A stretch of DNA of 39,627 nt, from assembly GCA_902385625.1 (NCBI GenBank), contig CABMGE010000025.1, positions 1 through 39,627 of the forward strand. Reading direction: 5' to 3'. The stretch's first letter is position 1. Every line of letters starts with the position of its first letter. The stretch is from an uncultured archaeon. Lineage in GTDB: Archaea > Nanobdellota > Nanobdellia > Pacearchaeales > GW2011-AR1. Shown here piece after piece: positions 15,425 through 23,154 of the stretch. The position numbers and the translations under genes are program-made. Under the pieces are notes generated by a model. That model ran no database searches. It worked only from the letters and a program-made list of their open reading frames with translations, and was not told the DNA's origin.

Positions 15425-17041
15425 TTAATCCATTCCGCTCATATCAGGCATTCCACCCATTCTTGGAGAAGATTTTGGCTGGGTCTTTGATGCTAAAACA
15501 TCATCGATTCTTAAAATCATTATTGCAACTTCTGTTGCAGAAGATATTGCCTGGCTTTTTATTTTAGCAGGCTCAATTATTCCTTTTTCAAAAACATTTT
15601 CAACACGATTATTAAAAATATTTATTCCTGCATATTTTTCCCCTTTATCATGCCTTGATTTTAGTTCTGTTAAAATATCTATTGGATCAAGGCCTGCATT
15701 TTCAGAAAGTGTTGAGGGAATAAACTCCAGTGAGTTTGCAAATTCAATTACTGCAAGTTGTTCTCTTCCTGACATGGTATTTGCAAATTCCTTAAGTCTT
15801 TTTGAGATTTCTATTTCAATTGCTCCTGCTCCTGCAACTACTTTTCTATCCCGAATTACTGTTGAAACATCTCCAAGACCATCTTTAAATGCCCTTTCCA
15901 CCTCATCCATAACATGCTCACTTCCTCCATGAATTAAGATTGTAATTGCTTTTGGATTTTCACATCCTTTTACATAAGTCATTGCCTCATCTCCGTGCCT
16001 TATTTCCTCAACAATTTTTGATCTTCCAAGTTCATTTGATGAAAGTTCATTTAGATTTGAGATTGTTTTTGCTCCTGTTGCATAAGCAAGCATGTCTATG
16101 TCTGATTTTGAAACTCTTCTGCAAGCATATATGCCTTTTTTTGCAAGGTAGTATTGAACAACATCATCAATTCCTTTTTGACAGAAAATAACATTTGCGC
16201 CAATTGACTCTATTTTATCAACTATTTGTTTTAGCAATAATTCTTCCCGATTTAAAAATTCCTGAAGCTGAGTTGGTGAAGAAATAGATATTTTTGCCTC
16301 TGATGAAATATTTTTTATTTCAAGAGCCTCTGAAATAAGTGCAATTCTTGCATTTTCAATACAAACAGGCATATCCATTGATACTCTTTCCTTGTCAATT
16401 ATTACTCCATTGATAAGTTCTGTATCCTCAACACCAAAACTTTTGTTTTTTACAATCTTTATATTATTTAGATTGACTAGTCCGTTTTCATGAATTTGTT
16501 TTATTGCACTCACAACGATTTCAGAGAATTTTTCTTTTGAAGACTCTGCACCTTTTCCAGTCATTGCAGTTTTTACAATATTTCTTAAGAGATCTTCTCT
16601 TTCATAAGTCACATCAACACTTAACTCTTTTAAAAATTCTTTTGCTTTTTCAGATGCAATATGATAGCCTTTAGTGATTACAGTTGGATGTATTTTCATA
16701 TCAAGCAGTTTTTCTGCATTTTCCAGGAGTTTTCCTGCAAGCATAACAGCAGTGGTTGTTCCATCTCCAACTTCGCTCTCCTGTGTCTTTGCAATTTCAA
16801 CCATCATTTTTGCTGCTGGATGCTCTATTTCCATTTTTTCAAGAATTGTAACACCATCATTAGTGATTGTTATATCTCCTAGTGCATCAACAAGCATTTT
16901 ATCCATTCCTTTTGGTCCAAGAGTAGTTTTAACTGATTCTGCAACAAGTTTTGCTGCCAAGATATTATTTCTTTGGGCATCTTTACCAATAGTTCTTTCA
17001 ATGTTTTCCGGAAGAATGTATATAGGTTGTTTGTCTGCCAT
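15425..17041 (-). CDS. ths: Thermosome subunit (group II chaperonin)
   Basis: A 538-residue chaperonin of normal length. Apical, intermediate and equatorial features are all present: [14 protein letters not shown] (39-52), [13 protein letters not shown] (58-70), the ATPase loop [14 protein letters not shown] (90-103), [14 protein letters not shown] and a C-terminal tail rich in Gly and Met ([12 protein letters not shown]). The complex folds cytosolic proteins in a double ring with a built-in lid. Only one subunit gene is seen here; whether the ring is homomeric is unknown. It is the second gene of a two-gene operon, its start overlapping the stop of the 110-residue upstream gene (TAATG). It converges with the SNF2 pair. 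Confidence 0.95.
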   Translation of the reverse strand: MADKQPIYILPENIERTIGKDAQRNNILAAKLVAESVKTTLGPKGMDKMLVDALGDITITNDGVTILEKMEIEHPAAKMMVEIAKTQESEVGDGTTTAVMLAGKLLENAEKLLDMKIHPTVITKGYHIASEKAKEFLKELSVDVTYEREDLLRNIVKTAMTGKGAESSKEKFSEIVVSAIKQIHENGLVNLNNIKIVKNKSFGVEDTELINGVIIDKERVSMDMPVCIENARIALISEALEIKNISSEAKISISSPTQLQEFLNREELLLKQIVDKIESIGANVIFCQKGIDDVVQYYLAKKGIYACRRVSKSDIDMLAYATGAKTISNLNELSSNELGRSKIVEEIRHGDEAMTYVKGCENPKAITILIHGGSEHVMDEVERAFKDGLGDVSTVIRDRKVVAGAGAIEIEISKRLKEFANTMSGREQLAVIEFANSLEFIPSTLSENAGLDPIDILTELKSRHDKGEKYAGINIFNNRVENVFEKGIIEPAKIKSQAISSATEVAIMILRIDDVLASKTQPKSSPRMGGMPDMSGMD

Positions 17042-17373
17042 TATGCTAACCTTCCTATGGTTTCTAGTCTCCTTTTATCTACATCTTGATAATTTCTAAT
17101 TTCTCCAATCAGACTTGCCAAATCAGCTCTAGCACCTAATATTTCGCTTTCTTTTCCAGTAATAGAAATTTTATAGAATGGCTTTCCGCGTGCAGTAATT
17201 GTTGAACCTGAATCATGATGCAAGACTGCTGAAAAACATTCTTCATCATTTGAATCACAAAAATTATCAATATAAGTGACTCTATACTGCTTTAAGTAAT
17301 TTTTAAATAAATCTGAGGAAAAGAATCCTAAATTCGTGAAGTGATACTCTACAGTCTTTATTGGTTCTGCCAT
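17041..17373 (-). CDS. Small protein co-transcribed with the thermosome, 110 aa
   Basis: A 110-residue soluble protein with no signal peptide or obvious motif. Notable segments are [18 protein letters not shown] and [20 protein letters not shown], predicted as mixed alpha/beta. Its stop codon overlaps the thermosome ATG (TAATG), so translation is coupled and a link to chaperonin function is plausible: co-factor, client or regulator. The promoter lies in 17374-17430, where cttaaaaatc on the minus strand is TATA-like; CTTAAA-GGATT-TTTAAG (17404-17420) is an inverted repeat over it that might serve a heat-shock repressor. I do not recognise the family. Confidence 0.6.
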   Translation of the reverse strand: MAEPIKTVEYHFTNLGFFSSDLFKNYLKQYRVTYIDNFCDSNDEECFSAVLHHDSGSTITARGKPFYKISITGKESEILGARADLASLIGEIRNYQDVDKRRLETIGRLA

Positions 17374-17519
17374 TTTTATCCCTTTTAGTCATTATAATAA
17401 TTCCTTAAAGGATTTTTAAGCATTAATAAACAATGAAATATATACTGTAAAATATACATTGAAGTAAACATATATCAGGTTACCATTAAGTATAAAAGTT
17501 GGAAAATACTTGATATTAT

Positions 17520-18071
17520 ATGAAAATCGGCATCAAAGTCGGTGATGTAATGACCAGGAATTTTGTTTCTGCAAGACCTGATCTTCTTGTTCTCGCGGCT
17601 GTTAAACTTATGGTAAAAAAGAGAGTCGGAAGCTTAGTTTTAGAACAAAATGGCATTTTAAAGGGAATTTTAACTGAAAAAGATATAATGTGGGCTCTTA
17701 CAAAGAAAAAAGATCTTTCAGGAGTCAAAGCAGGTGAAATATGCACAAAAAAAATAACTACAATAAAACCTTCTGCAGATATTTATGATGCAATAATACT
17801 TATGAGAAAGAAAAAGTTTAGAAGACTTCCAGTAACAGTTAATAAAAAAGTAATTGGTTATTTAACACTCAAAGATATAATAAAAATCCAGCCAGAATTG
17901 TTTGAAATTGCAAGAGAGGGATATAATATAAAATGGCCAATTGATAAAGAAAAAGAAAAAGAGCCTGAGGCAGTTAAAGAGGGTATGTGCGACGAATGTG
18001 GAAACTATGATATTCTTTACAATTCAGATGGAAAACTTATGTGCGAAAGTTGTATGGAAGACTTGAGATAA
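17520..18071 (+). CDS. CBS-domain pair protein with C-terminal zinc ribbon
   Basis: A 183-residue protein. Residues 1-120 form two CBS motifs (VGDVMTRNFVSARPD...GILTEKDIMWAL and AGEICTKKITTIKPS...VIGYLTLKDII), a Bateman module that normally binds adenine nucleotides. A charged linker (DKEKEKEPEAVKEG) leads to a zinc ribbon MCDECGNYDIL...LMCESCMEDL. CBS plus zinc-ribbon proteins are frequent in archaea and are thought to be energy-sensing regulators, but few are characterised. The gene follows a TATA-like region and has no Shine-Dalgarno (start 1 base after attat), so it is probably leaderless. It is divergent from the thermosome operon. Confidence 0.8.
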   Translation: MKIGIKVGDVMTRNFVSARPDLLVLAAVKLMVKKRVGSLVLEQNGILKGILTEKDIMWALTKKKDLSGVKAGEICTKKITTIKPSADIYDAIILMRKKKFRRLPVTVNKKVIGYLTLKDIIKIQPELFEIAREGYNIKWPIDKEKEKEPEAVKEGMCDECGNYDILYNSDGKLMCESCMEDLR

Positions 18072-18172
18072 GATTTTTTTAGCAAATCCACGGTAATCAG
18101 GGAATAAAAATATTTAAATAACCTCTTTATCTTAGTATATTATAAAAAGAGGCAATTAGTGTATTTTTTAAT

Positions 18173-18679
18173 ATGAGTGAGAAAGATATTGTATTCAAAG
18201 GAAAAATAAAACAAACAGGGATATTTAGTTTCAAAGATCTTTATAGTTTCATATATGATTGGTTAAGAGAAGATGCTTATGATGTTTTTGAAAAAAAATA
18301 TGCTGAAAAAGTAAAAGGAGATTCAAAAGATGTTGAAATTTCCTGGAGTGCTGAAAAAGAAATTTCTGATTATTTTAAATTTAACATAACTGTTAACTGG
18401 TTAATACTTGGAATGAAAACTATTGAAGTACAAAAGGACGGGAAAAAAGTCAAGATGGAATCTGCATCTGTTGAACTTTCATTTAAAGCAATACTTGTAA
18501 AAGACTTTGAAGACAGATGGGAAAACTATCCATTTTGGAAATTTATGAGAGGAATTTATGAAAGATATATTATTAAGAATAGAATAGATGAATATCAGGT
18601 AAAATTAATGGAAGAACAAGAAGAGCTTATTGCACAGTGCAAATCTTTTTTAGCACTTGAAGGACAGCATAGATTCTAA
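18173..18679 (+). CDS. Conserved-looking hypothetical protein, 168 aa
   Basis: A soluble 168-residue protein, rich in aromatic and charged residues (FSFKDLYSFIYDWLREDAYD, WENYPFWKFMRGIYERYI). Alternating polar and hydrophobic residues in the middle (VELSFKAILVKDFED) suggest a beta-sheet, with helices at both ends. No catalytic motif or signal peptide. TATA-like tataaaaa (18140-18147) lies about 25 bases upstream, so the gene is leaderless. Family not named with certainty. The stop codon is followed at once by a two-hairpin element. Confidence 0.6.
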   Translation: MSEKDIVFKGKIKQTGIFSFKDLYSFIYDWLREDAYDVFEKKYAEKVKGDSKDVEISWSAEKEISDYFKFNITVNWLILGMKTIEVQKDGKKVKMESASVELSFKAILVKDFEDRWENYPFWKFMRGIYERYIIKNRIDEYQVKLMEEQEELIAQCKSFLALEGQHRF

Positions 18680-18684
18680 GAAAA

Positions 18685-18740
18685 TCGCTTCGCGAGATAT
18701 ATTTGCAATTTTAAGAATGAAATAAATTCATCTTAAAATT
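18685..18740 (+). repeat. Structured intergenic element, copy with ATAAA loop
   Basis: Five bases after the stop codon, TCGC-TTC-GCGA (18685-18695) forms a short GC-rich hairpin. At 18707-18740 a 14-base stem follows: AATTTTAAGAATGAA, loop ATAAA, TTCATCTTAAAATT, with one bulged A. Its core, AAGAATGAA-RTAAA-TTCATCTT, is repeated exactly at 29527-29548 except for the first loop base, while the outer stem differs but still pairs. Confidence 0.6.
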
Positions 18741-18893
18741 ATTTAAAACAATATTCTTTAACTAATTTAATGATTCTTTTTCAAGAACTGTCTTATAAAC
18801 CTTCTGTAATAATTTATGAATAGTATAAATACCAATAAAAATATTTATATAGGCATCTATTGATATTATAATATAAAAAAGGGTTAAACAAAA

Positions 18894-20282
18894 ATGGAAA
18901 AGAGACTTATTGCTTTGATTGCTATTGGAATTGTTCTAGTATCCTTAAGCTTTGTTTCTGCTGCTGTGGAAGTAAGTGTAAAACCTATTTCAGACAGTTA
19001 TATAATAGAGCTAAATGAACCTGCAACTTTTGATCTTGTTATAAAAAATCTTGGCAATAATGATTATTTCGAAATTTATTCTTTAGTTGGAATTGATATA
19101 TCTCCTGAAGAAAAAATAAATATATTGTCAGGAGAAACAAAAACTGTAAGAGTCCAGGTAGTACCTCAAGAAGCATTAAGATCAAAAAGAGGATTTTTAA
19201 CATTTGAATATTTAATAAAAGACTCAAAAAATGAAATTGATAAAGAGAGACTTAGTATAAATATAGCAAGTTTATCAGATGCAATTACAATAACTCCTGA
19301 TAATCTATATCCAAATTCAGACAGTCTTAGAATTGTTTTTAAAAATACCTTAATGAGGGACTTTAGTGATCTTAATATAAAGATGAGTTCTGCTTTTTTT
19401 AACTATGATAAAGCACTTCCACTTAAAGGACTTGAAATGAAAGAAGAACAAATATCAATTGATCAAGGAAAATTAAAGACAATGACTGCTGGAAAATATC
19501 TTATTAGTGCTTTAATACAAACTTCTGGAAAAACAGCTGAAAAAGAAATCACATTCAAATTCTTAGAACAAGAAAACATTGATACAAGCCAAAGTGATGA
19601 AGGATGGCTTCTTAGAAGAACTGAAATAACAAAGAGCAATATTGGAAATGTCAAGAAGACTATTGAAATAACTGTTGCAAGAGATCTTATATCTAATATT
19701 TTTACATCTATAAACACTCAACCTACAAGATCTGAAATAAAAGGTTTTGAAAAGTATTATATCTGGGAAAGTGAACTTGCTCCAAATGAACAATTAAAAG
19801 TTGTTGTTACAACTAACTGGCTTTACCCAATAATTGTTGTATTACTTATAATAGGACTAATACTTCTAATATTAAGATACTTGAAACATGATGTGACTGT
19901 AAAGAAGAATGTTTATTTTGTAAAAACAAAAGGCGGAGAATTTGCATTAAAAGTTCATTTGAAAGTTAGAGGAAGAAGATATGCAGAAAGAATAAAGATA
20001 ATTGACAGAATACCTCCACTTACAACTCTTTATGAAAAATTCGGAGCTGTTACTCCAGATAAGGTTGACCTTGCAAATAAAAGACTTGAATGGAACCTTG
20101 AAGCATTAAATAAAGGTGAAGAAAGAATATTCAGCTATATTATATACTCAAAAATTGGAGTTGTTGGAAAGTTTGAACTTCCTCCTGCAAAGGTTATTTA
20201 TGAAAAAGACGGACAGGTAAAAGATAATGTTTCTAACAGAGCATTTTTTGTTAATGAACCTGGAAAACACAAATACGAATAA
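18894..20282 (+). CDS. Surface protein with NEW3/CARDB-like Ig domains and C-terminal membrane helix
   Basis: A 462-residue envelope protein. Residues 1-23 are a signal peptide (MEKRLIALIAIGIVLVSLSF, then VSAA). Residues about 25-300 form beta-sandwich repeats; EPATFDLVIKNLGNNDYFEI is the typical NEW3/CARDB opening of archaeal surface adhesins. Residues about 305-327 are a membrane helix (LYPIIVVLLIIGLILLILRY), and the last 130 residues (RGRRYAERIKIIDRIPPLTT) would lie in the cytoplasm. Large DPANN genomes often carry such proteins, perhaps for cell contact. TATA-like attataatataa precedes the ATG. The next gene starts 50 bases downstream and may be part of the same surface set. Confidence 0.65.
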   Translation: MEKRLIALIAIGIVLVSLSFVSAAVEVSVKPISDSYIIELNEPATFDLVIKNLGNNDYFEIYSLVGIDISPEEKINILSGETKTVRVQVVPQEALRSKRGFLTFEYLIKDSKNEIDKERLSINIASLSDAITITPDNLYPNSDSLRIVFKNTLMRDFSDLNIKMSSAFFNYDKALPLKGLEMKEEQISIDQGKLKTMTAGKYLISALIQTSGKTAEKEITFKFLEQENIDTSQSDEGWLLRRTEITKSNIGNVKKTIEITVARDLISNIFTSINTQPTRSEIKGFEKYYIWESELAPNEQLKVVVTTNWLYPIIVVLLIIGLILLILRYLKHDVTVKKNVYFVKTKGGEFALKVHLKVRGRRYAERIKIIDRIPPLTTLYEKFGAVTPDKVDLANKRLEWNLEALNKGEERIFSYIIYSKIGVVGKFELPPAKVIYEKDGQVKDNVSNRAFFVNEPGKHKYE

Positions 20283-20332
20283 TCATAAATTCTTTTAGAA
20301 AGATTTAAAAATAAACTATTTAAGATAATTCT

Positions 20333-20806
20333 ATGGGACAGATAGATGATATAATGAGGGATATTGCAAAAACTGTTATCGGAGGAGCTGTAGGTTTAGG
20401 CATTGCAATGGGTAGTTGCGCAGCATATAACAGAATAGATCAATATAGAACCAGAAATAAAGCTGAGATACTACTCAGTGAACAGCCTTATGGAGAAGGT
20501 AAAACTGAACTTACAATAAATAAAGGACAGGACTATACAATTAGTTATACCTTAAACGATGAAGATGGTCTTGCAAAAGCAGTATTATATCAAAATGGAG
20601 AAAAAATAGAAGGATTAGATATGACTACATGGTCATCTACTCAGAGAATGCAAACAAGACTTAATCCAAGACTTGAAGAAATTCCTGGAGAATATCAATT
20701 TGAACTAAGGGGAATAGACAGAAAAAACAATCCTACAAGCATTGCAAAGGCAACCCTAAAAGTTTTAGATGTGAAATATGATTCACTACCTAATACATTA
20801 AAATAA
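20333..20806 (+). CDS. Membrane-associated protein with Ig-like domain, 157 aa
   Basis: Residues 12-32 (TVIGGAVGLGIAMGSCAAYN) are a glycine-rich hydrophobic segment that could be an N-terminal anchor; MGSC is close to, but not a canonical, lipobox. The rest is a beta-rich domain: ELTINKGQDYTISYTLNDED, then QFELRGIDRKNNPTSIAKAT, in the style of bacterial and archaeal Ig-like folds. Probably displayed on the cell surface. It is 50 bases behind the NEW3-like surface protein. Function unknown. Confidence 0.55.
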   Translation: MGQIDDIMRDIAKTVIGGAVGLGIAMGSCAAYNRIDQYRTRNKAEILLSEQPYGEGKTELTINKGQDYTISYTLNDEDGLAKAVLYQNGEKIEGLDMTTWSSTQRMQTRLNPRLEEIPGEYQFELRGIDRKNNPTSIAKATLKVLDVKYDSLPNTLK

Positions 20807-20809
20807 TTC

Positions 20810-20916
20810 TTTGCTTTGCAAAAAGGACTAAAAAGTCCTTTAGAAATTTAGTAATTTTTATCCAAAGTTAATTTGTCTAAAAATTGTTTTAGCTTAATCT
20901 ATTTAAGATAAAACAA
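20810..20916 (+). repeat. Structured intergenic element, copy 2
   Basis: Directly after the stop codon: TTTGC-TTT-GCAAA (20810-20822); AAAGGACT-AAAA-AGTCCTTT (20822-20841, perfect 8-base stem); CAAA-GTTAA-TTTG (20863-20875); then TTGTTTTA (20884-20891) pairs with TAAAACAA (20909-20916) around the inner hairpin CTTAA-TCTAT-TTAAG. The order of CAAA stem, AAAATTGTTTTA and TAAAACAA matches copies at 1117-1172 and 21786-21843; compared with copy 1 both arms of the last stem gained one pairing base. Confidence 0.6.
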
Positions 20917-20966
20917 GTATGTGTCTCCAAAAACCTTTAAATACACTCAATATTTCTTAATTGTAA

Positions 20967-21038
20967 CCCCGGGTCGTATAACGGTTATTACCTTCGGCTG
21001 TAGACCGGATGACGGGAGTTCGACTCTCTCCCCGGGGA
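20967..21038 (+). tRNA. tRNA-Tyr (GTA)
   Basis: A 72-base cloverleaf: acceptor CCCCGGG pairs with CCCGGGG (21031-21037), discriminator A; anticodon stem TTCGG/CCGGA with loop CTGTAGA, anticodon GTA; T stem GGGAG/CTCTC with one G-U pair. The C1-G72 pair is the archaeal/eukaryal tyrosine identity element. CCA is not encoded and there is no intron. Confidence 0.95.
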
Positions 21039-21268
21039 TATTATAATATTTCCAAAGGAAATATTATACAATTCTTTGAGAGCAGTCGATCAAAAGACAG
21101 ACATATTTCTATAAGTTCGACCGAACATTTTGATTTTTGAATATCTTTTAGAATTATCTCAAAATGGTATTAGGATAAATGAAAAAATCAGGCTGTGAGA
21201 TTCTCCCAGGGGATATTCTTTTTGAATCTTTAAAGTTTGATTTTGTTGTATGACTAATACATCGTTAA
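21039..21268. other. Intergenic region after tRNA-Tyr
   Basis: No gene is supported. TATAATATTTCC-AAA-GGAAATATTATA (21042-21068) is a perfect 12-base hairpin right after the tRNA and may define its 3' end. At 21191-21217 the sequence GGCTGTGAGATTCTCCCAGGGGATATT resembles the tRNA-Tyr anticodon arm joined to its 3' end, so it could be a decayed partial copy. The rest appears featureless until the leader at 21269. Confidence 0.4.
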
Positions 21269-21388
21269 TATAAATATTTTAAATCATTAGATATATCATC
21301 TATCTTGATATGATCTTTTTTAGATTCCAGATGATTCTTAGTTATTTAATGTCAAGAAGAAATTAATTAAATTTTATAGGAGGTTAAA
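21269..21388 (+). promoter_or_regulatory. Promoter and structured leader of Gly-rich gene 1
   Basis: TATAAATA (21269-21276), then TCTTGATAT (21303-21311) and ATGTCAAGA (21349-21357), which pair over 9 bases with one U-G. The ribosome binding site aggaggt follows at 21378-21384. The same parts occur at 22017-22136 with the same 120-base distance from TATA box to ATG and the same 27-base distance from TATA box to first stem arm. ATTCTTAGTTATTT inside the loop is also conserved. Confidence 0.65.
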
Positions 21389-21715
21389 ATGAGAAACGCA
21401 ATTTTGTCAATAGCACTATTAAGCTTATTTGTAACTCTAAGTGTTGCAGGCGTATCTGCATGCGGCGGACTTGGTATGTATGGATATGGTGGATGTGGTG
21501 GATGCGGAGGAGTAGCAGTTGCTAGTCCTTGCGGTGCCGGTCCTTGCGGAGGCTATTATCCAGGTTATTACGGCGGATATGGTCTAGGTGGATATGGACT
21601 TGGAGGTTATGGATTAGGTGGCTATGGACTTGGAGGATTTGGAGTACGTAGCATTAGTTTAGGTGGATTTGGACGTGGACTTGGGTTCGGACATCACGGA
21701 TTCGGACGCATATAA
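21389..21715 (+). CDS. Secreted Gly/Tyr/Cys-rich protein 1
   Basis: A 108-residue low-complexity protein with a clear signal peptide (MRNAILSIALLSLFVTLSVA). The mature start VSACGG fits a lipobox (VSAC), so it could be a lipoprotein. Then follow a Cys/Gly segment (CGGCGG, SPCGAGPCGGYYPG) and four GLGGY-type pentapeptides (residues 65-84), ending in a Gly/Phe/His tail. The composition resembles structural glycine-rich surface proteins that self-assemble, as in eggshell, silk and nematode cuticle. A strong ribosome binding site and conserved leader argue for high, regulated expression. The second Gly-rich gene at 22137 has a similar MRN... signal peptide and leader. Confidence 0.6.
   Translation: MRNAILSIALLSLFVTLSVAGVSACGGLGMYGYGGCGGCGGVAVASPCGAGPCGGYYPGYYGGYGLGGYGLGGYGLGGYGLGGFGVRSISLGGFGRGLGFGHHGFGRI
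21581..21640 (+). repeat. Four 15-base tandem repeats encoding GLGGY units
   Basis: Four units of 15 bases (21581, 21596, 21611, 21626) encode GLGGY, GLGGY, GLGGY and GLGGF. Third codon positions alternate (GGTCTAGGTGGATAT, GGACTTGGAGGTTAT, GGATTAGGTGGCTAT, GGACTTGGAGGATTT), so the repeat is old and kept at protein level rather than a recent slippage. Confidence 0.75.
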
Positions 21716-21731
21716 GGACATTTTCAAGTTA

Positions 21732-21843
21732 ATCTCGTTTTGCGAGATGACTTTAAAGTGCTTTCGCACAGTTAGCAATTTCTACCAAGAGTAAATCTTG
21801 CTTAAAATTGTTTTAAAGTTTAATTTACTTAAAATAAAAACAA
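21732..21843 (+). repeat. Structured intergenic element, copy 3
   Basis: After the stop codon: ATCTCG-TTTTG-CGAGAT (21732-21748, wording by pairing arms), GTGC-TTTC-GCAC (21758-21769), CAAGA-GTAAA-TCTTG (21786-21800), then TTGTTTTA (21808-21815) pairing with TAAAAACAA (21835-21843) with one bulge. The GTAAA loop and the AAAATTGTTTTA block match copies 1 and 2; both stem arms of the GTAAA hairpin changed together from CAAA/TTTG to CAAGA/TCTTG. Confidence 0.6.
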
Positions 21844-21854
21844 CTAGTTATAAC

Positions 21855-21970
21855 TATTTTATACTAAAGTATAAAATATTAAACTGAATAAATAAATTCT
21901 TGAAATAAACTCCTTAGGGTTTTAACAATTTGCCAGAATAATTTATTTTTTAATGAATAGGCAAATTGTT
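21855..21970. repeat. Two further inverted repeats between the Gly-rich genes
   Basis: TATTTTATAC-TAAA-GTATAAAATA (21855-21878) is a perfect 10-base hairpin. AACAATTTGCC (21924-21934) and GGCAAATTGTT (21960-21970) are a perfect 11-base inverted repeat 25 bases apart. Together with copy 3 they fill the 421-base gap between the two Gly-rich genes, in which no ORF is supported. Confidence 0.5.
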
Positions 21971-22016
21971 TTAATATTCGAAAATCTTAGTTGTTGTATA
22001 ATTTATACTTCATTAT

Positions 22017-22136
22017 TATAAATATTTCCAAGCATTAGATATATTATCTATCTTGATATCTTATTTATTTTAAATTTTAAATTCTTAGTTATTTTAATAT
22101 CAAGAAAAATTAATTAAATTTATCAGGAGGTTAAAA
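22017..22136 (+). promoter_or_regulatory. Promoter and structured leader of Gly-rich gene 2
   Basis: TATAAATA (22017-22024), TCTTGATAT (22051-22059) and ATATCAAGA (22097-22105) form a perfect 9-base long-range stem; the ribosome binding site tcaggaggt precedes the ATG. Flanking CATTAGATATAT upstream of the first arm, ATTCTTAGTTATTTT and AATTAATTAAATTT are shared with the leader at 21269-21388. Confidence 0.65.
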
Positions 22137-22724
22137 ATGAGGAATAGAAATTTATCAAATTTATTTGTAATAGTATTATTAATACTTGGTGTTAATGTAA
22201 TACTCATATCTGCAAGTTCAGGTAGTGAAAGTCTTTTACGTGGCGGAGGTCATAGTGGAGGATTTCATGGATCTGGTGGATATCATGGCAGTGGAAGTCA
22301 TAGTTTTGGAAATTCAGGCCATAGCTTTGGAGGATTTCGTGGAAACTCTGTGGGACATGGTAGTATTGGTCATGGATTTGGAGGCTATCATAATTATGGT
22401 AATACTTATCATGGAAATTTTGGTCATGGGCCTAATATTTATAGAAACAGACATGCAAATTATTATCCTTATTCTTATGGAAGTTTAGGATATGCTAATT
22501 ATTACCCTAACTATTATCCAAGTTCTGTAAATTATTATTCAGTAGATTATCCTAGTTATTACAACACAAATGTTTACCCTACAGATTATTCTGCATATTA
22601 TTCTGGTGATTCAGTATTAGATTATCCGGCAGATATTCCTATGGACTCTACAGACTATCCAATTGATGCTACAACAAATAATTATATGGATAGCAATAAT
22701 ACTATTGATAGGGATAATGTTTAA
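22137..22724 (+). CDS. Secreted Gly/Ser/His- and Tyr/Asn-rich protein 2
   Basis: A 195-residue secreted protein. Signal peptide: about residues 1-27 (MRNRNLSNLFVIVLLILGVN). Residues about 35-110 are Gly/Ser/His repeats (GGGHSGGFHGSGGYHGSGSH), and residues about 110-195 are Tyr/Pro/Asn/Asp-rich with YYPNYYPS-like repeats, ending in acidic DNNT/DRDNV. His-Gly runs could bind metal; Tyr-rich runs are common in structural or cross-linked proteins. Its leader is homologous to that of the preceding Gly-rich gene, so the two form a tandem, co-regulated pair. Homology of the mature parts is not obvious beyond composition. Confidence 0.6.
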   Translation: MRNRNLSNLFVIVLLILGVNVILISASSGSESLLRGGGHSGGFHGSGGYHGSGSHSFGNSGHSFGGFRGNSVGHGSIGHGFGGYHNYGNTYHGNFGHGPNIYRNRHANYYPYSYGSLGYANYYPNYYPSSVNYYSVDYPSYYNTNVYPTDYSAYYSGDSVLDYPADIPMDSTDYPIDATTNNYMDSNNTIDRDNV

Positions 22725-22761
22725 GAATATCAGCTAATTTCTTAAAAAACCAAGGACTTTT

Positions 22762-23154
22762 TTAGTTTATTTCATCAGATATTTCATCAAGCGAAATAAA
22801 TCTTAATCCGATTCTCTCGCCTGATTTTGCCTGGCTAAATGTCTTTTTTATAGGATCGTAAACATGAATTTTATGGTTAAAAAGAATCATATTATACTCC
22901 AGGCAATAGTTCCAGTCAGTGCCAACTATAATTCCCCTATTGGTAAAATTATAAAGATAAAACTGATAATCAATACTAGGTTCAGAGTCTAGATGAAAAG
23001 TTCTCATACCTACCTTATAATCAATAAACTGGTGTATTCCTGGTTTTTTTGGAACAATTGCTCCATTTGGAAATCTAACTAATGGAAGTTCTAAGTTTTC
23101 AAGTACAGCTCCTGAGATAAGTTCAGAGTGTTCTAGTCTAAATTGGTAGGGCAT
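22762..23154 (-). CDS. Hypothetical protein, 130 aa
   Basis: A 130-residue protein with no signal peptide or known motif. It is rich in aromatic residues and appears mainly beta (DYQFYLYNFTNRGIIVGTDW, IHVYDPIKKTFSQAKSGERI). It converges with Gly-rich gene 2; TTAAAAAA-CCAAGGAC-TTTTTTAG (22742-22763) between them may terminate both. An AT-rich promoter lies about 25 bases before the ATG. Function unknown. Confidence 0.5.
   Translation of the reverse strand: MPYQFRLEHSELISGAVLENLELPLVRFPNGAIVPKKPGIHQFIDYKVGMRTFHLDSEPSIDYQFYLYNFTNRGIIVGTDWNYCLEYNMILFNHKIHVYDPIKKTFSQAKSGERIGLRFISLDEISDEIN

Noticed and set aside
21039..21388. Integrated element bounded by tRNA-Tyr and its partial copy
   Set aside because: Only about 150 bases separate the copies and no integrase, recombinase or direct att repeat is present.
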